Origin: Neopusillimonas maritima
GTDB lineage: Bacteria > Pseudomonadota > Gammaproteobacteria > Burkholderiales > Burkholderiaceae_B
Assembly: GCF_003576595.1 (NCBI RefSeq)
Contig: NZ_NQOU01000004.1
Location: 248,001 to 312,000, forward strand
Direction of reading: 5' to 3'
DNA length: 64,000 nucleotides
Shown here: piece after piece, positions 61,990-64,000 of the stretch
Layout: every line of letters starts with the position of its first letter
Numbering within the stretch: position 1 is the first letter of the stretch
The notes under the pieces: model-generated
What the model saw: only the letters and a program-made list of their open reading frames with translations
The model's database searches: none
What the model was told of the DNA's origin: nothing
Translations under genes and position numbers: made by a program

Positions 61990-62651
61990 CCCACCCAAAG
62001 CGGCGAGAAGCGGAAATTCGCTTGGTTAATTCCAGTGTCCTGTGAAGACTGATTTGAGTTATTCATAGCTCTGTACCTGAGCGACAGCAAACTGTTTTTT
62101 ACCGGTCCTTGGATACCTGGTCAATTGGAGTCAGTGGTGCCTTCATTCTTCAGTTCAGCAAACTTTTCGGCCAGGCGACGCCATACTCTACTGTGAATTG
62201 GTCGGCCGGTACTTCAGAGACCGAGCAGGCCGCCGCGAGGCCATATCAGCTCGGTATTTTCCGTCAAGGCGACTGCCATTGAACACACGGCACAGGGCCT
62301 AGTGAGGAACAACTTACTGACGCCCCCCACCCGGAAAATCCAAACAGCTCAAACCTGCTGTACGTTGACATACGGCAGGTTTGAGATAAATGCACTTTTG
62401 CTGCGTGGGTGGAATGGAGACTGTTATTTCGTTTATTTCGTTTTTCTCTGTTTCGGCATAGAATATAACTTTGTATAGTCAAAGTACTAAAATTCAGAAT
62501 AAGTGTCCCAACGCAGTTCCTCCAGAAACGACCCGATGGACGGGAGGTTCAGATGGCCATCCACGGGCAACGTGTACTTGCCTCCTGTCTTTCGGGGCGG
62601 AGCAAGACCTAGCGGATTCAGGTCTTCGGTGACGGCGACCAAGTATACGAG
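61990..62651. other. 662-base stretch with scrambled fragments
   Basis: No intact gene is supported. The minus strand at about 62129-62230 reads RRLAEKFAELKNEGTTDSN before a stop, which looks like the tail of a lost protein. A strong palindrome lies at 62348-62385. The remainder is low in coding signal and seems to be debris between transferred elements. Confidence 0.5.
62348..62385. repeat. 15-base-arm palindrome
   Basis: CTCAAACCTGCTGTA (62348-62362) and TACGGCAGGTTTGAG (62371-62385) pair at 14 of 15 positions around an 8-base loop. It has no T tract. The compact size and high symmetry suggest a protein-binding or recombination site, or a structured RNA end. Confidence 0.6.
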
Positions 62652-62865
62652 ATGAAGCTGTCTACCTCGACATTCCGTCTTGTAGAAGAAATTCTGCTTG
62701 GAATAGCCAATGGAAGAACAGTCCGGATCGTGCCTGTGCACGCCGAGCTGACTACGCAGGAAGCTGCAGATCTGCTCAATTGTATCGAGGCCTCACATGG
62801 TGAAGCTGCTGGAGGATGGGGAATTGAGCGATCAGGCCCAGAAGCTGAAGATGGGGTACGAATGA
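62652..62865 (+). pseudogene. frameshifted excisionase-type (HTH) antitoxin
   Basis: The frame from ATG 62652 encodes RTVRIVPVHAELTTQEAADL, then LN, the start of the HTH of excisionase-type antitoxins. One extra T near 62781 breaks the frame; in the next frame the match continues as VSRPHMVKLLEDGEL and ends QAQKLKMGYE. The middle piece with the wing of the HTH is also missing. The antitoxin is therefore both frameshifted and deleted, and no toxin gene follows. Confidence 0.75.
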
Positions 62866-62927
62866 CATTTCATATCGTCTAATCCTTGGGGCGCGCGCTC
62901 AATGATGAATGCATGGAAGATAGACAA

Positions 62928-64000
62928 TGCCTGTTCCGATAATCGATCTATTTGCAGGGCCGGGGGGACTTGGTGAGGGGTTCGCCTCGTTGAAGGGGCA
63001 CAGACAACAGCCGTTCTTCGAGATCGGTCTTTCTATCGAGAAGACCGCAGTTGCGCATCGCACGCTGACATTGAGGGCAGTGTTCAGACGCCTGCGTGGC
63101 ACGAAGGACATTCGGCATTACTACAGCTACGTGCAAGGCAAGATCGATGAGGCTGAATTCCGCGCAATCCCGGCTGTGGAAAGTGCCTTCGAGCATGCCT
63201 CAAAGGAAGCAAGGTGTCTGGAACTCGGCAAGTCAGATGAGGCCGCCATCGATGCCGAGATACGAGCCGCACTGAAAGGTCAGGAAACCTGGGTGCTCAT
63301 CGGTGGCCCGCCATGTCAGGCGTATTCCCTTGCTGGCCGCTCCCGCCGGGCGAACGACAAGAACTTCCACAAAGATGAAAAGCACTTCCTCTACAAGGAG
63401 TACCTGCGGATCATCCAAGTACACAAGCCAGCGATTTTCGTGATGGAGAACGTCAAGGGGTTGCTCTCGTCGAAGCACTCCGGCAATCCGATGTTCGAGA
63501 GGATAGTTGCTGACCTGTCCTCCGCTACAGAAGGCCTCGAATACGAGATCCGCTCCTTCACGAAGCCTGGCAACAGTGACTCTCTGGAGCCTGCTGACTA
63601 CCTTATTCATTCCGAACGCTATGGCATACCTCAAAACAGACATCGCGTGATTTTGCTTGGCGTTCGAAAAGGGCTTGGCATTCCCCAGCACAGACTGCTG
63701 ACTCCCGTTGCAAGACCCGCAACTGTCAGGCAGGCCATTGACGATCTGCCAAAGATCAGAAGCCGGTTGTCCAAGGACGATTCGCTCGACGCATGGCGCA
63801 AGGCTATCTTGGCTGCTCCGGCTTACGTCAAGGGATGGAAAACGGAAAACGAGTCCACCATGATCGACTCGATGCGAGAGTTCGCGGCCTCGGCGACCAG
63901 CGTCACAACGGGTAGTTCCTTCATTGCAAAGGAATACAAAAGGACAAGGAAGCAGACAGAGCTTCAGAAGTGGCTGCATGACCGAAGCCTGGGGGGGGTG
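62928..64000 (+). CDS. DNA (cytosine-5-)-methyltransferase, 3' end beyond the window
   Basis: The open frame from ATG 62928 (GGAAG upstream) runs to the right edge, giving 357 residues. C5-methyltransferase motifs are in order: I DLFAGPGGLGEGF at residues 7-19, IV GGPPCQAYS with catalytic Cys130, VI FVMENVKG at 171-178 and VIII PQNRHRVILLG. The region between motifs I and IV is about 60 residues longer than in compact enzymes. It methylates cytosine in DNA, probably as part of a restriction-modification or phage-defence locus beyond the edge. Confidence 0.93.

Noticed and set aside
62487-62741. 84-codon leftward frame opposite the antitoxin remnant
   Set aside because: It overlaps the recognisable antitoxin sequence on the other strand and has no ribosome-binding site or known domain.
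1-64000. tRNA, rRNA, CRISPR arrays and riboswitches
   Set aside because: I looked for cloverleaf ends, ribosomal landmarks and regularly spaced repeats and saw none; a covariance-model scan would be decisive.

Overview
The window looks like the chromosome of an aerobic betaproteobacterium. GC content is moderate, many genes overlap start to stop, and the gallate/protocatechuate, gentisate and vanillate genes resemble those of Burkholderiales, most likely Alcaligenaceae. This placement is inferred from protein resemblance only. I saw no rRNA gene, tRNA gene or CRISPR array.

Positions 1-25950 are an aromatic-acid catabolism region in three blocks. (1) galD, ligK/galC and galB are the lower steps of 4,5-cleavage of gallate or protocatechuate, preceded by a LysR regulator with two DNA-binding domains. 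(2) A long leftward operon encodes a periplasmic-binding-protein-like protein without a signal peptide, an enol-lactonase-like hydrolase, a three-subunit molybdenum hydroxylase with its CoxG-like partner, a feruloyl-CoA-synthase-like ligase and a decayed uroporphyrinogen methyltransferase-like protein. It diverges from a GcvA-like regulator, a second CoA ligase and vanillate demethylase VanA. (3) A gentisate operon (fumarylpyruvate hydrolase, gentisate dioxygenase, 3-hydroxybenzoate 6-hydroxylase) is followed directly by its own branched-chain-type ABC importer and diverges from a NagR-like regulator.

Positions 25950-41000 hold a lipoprotein sulfatase with a dockerin-like tail, a membrane-anchored formylglycine-generating enzyme, and a complete type II secretion system: gspG-H-I-J-K-L-M-N-D-E-F leftward and gspC-O rightward. 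The secretin carries its own lipobox.

Positions 41000-59830 are mixed housekeeping and accessory genes: a tandem HD-GYP protein, an aryl-acid ligase, a degenerate ABC ATPase, an ABC-F ATPase, a HigBA toxin-antitoxin pair, a penicillin-acylase-like hydrolase, a LodA/LodB quinoprotein pair behind a tiny Tat-exported protein, an ECF sigma-GTP cyclohydrolase-cupredoxin operon, and SoxR with a canonical SoxR promoter that now drives a truncated flavin reductase and an arylamine N-acetyltransferase.

Positions 59830-64000 are a decayed, transferred stretch: large hairpins, a small membrane protein in a cassette-like setting, a deleted IS1182-family element with both inverted ends, a frameshifted antitoxin, and a DNA cytosine-5 methyltransferase that runs off the right edge and probably opens a defence or restriction-modification locus.

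The strongest candidate for an undescribed system is the LodA/LodB pair with the Tat mini-protein (48865-52383). Next are the sulfatase/FGE/self-piloting secretion cluster and the ECF sigma-FolE-cupredoxin operon.
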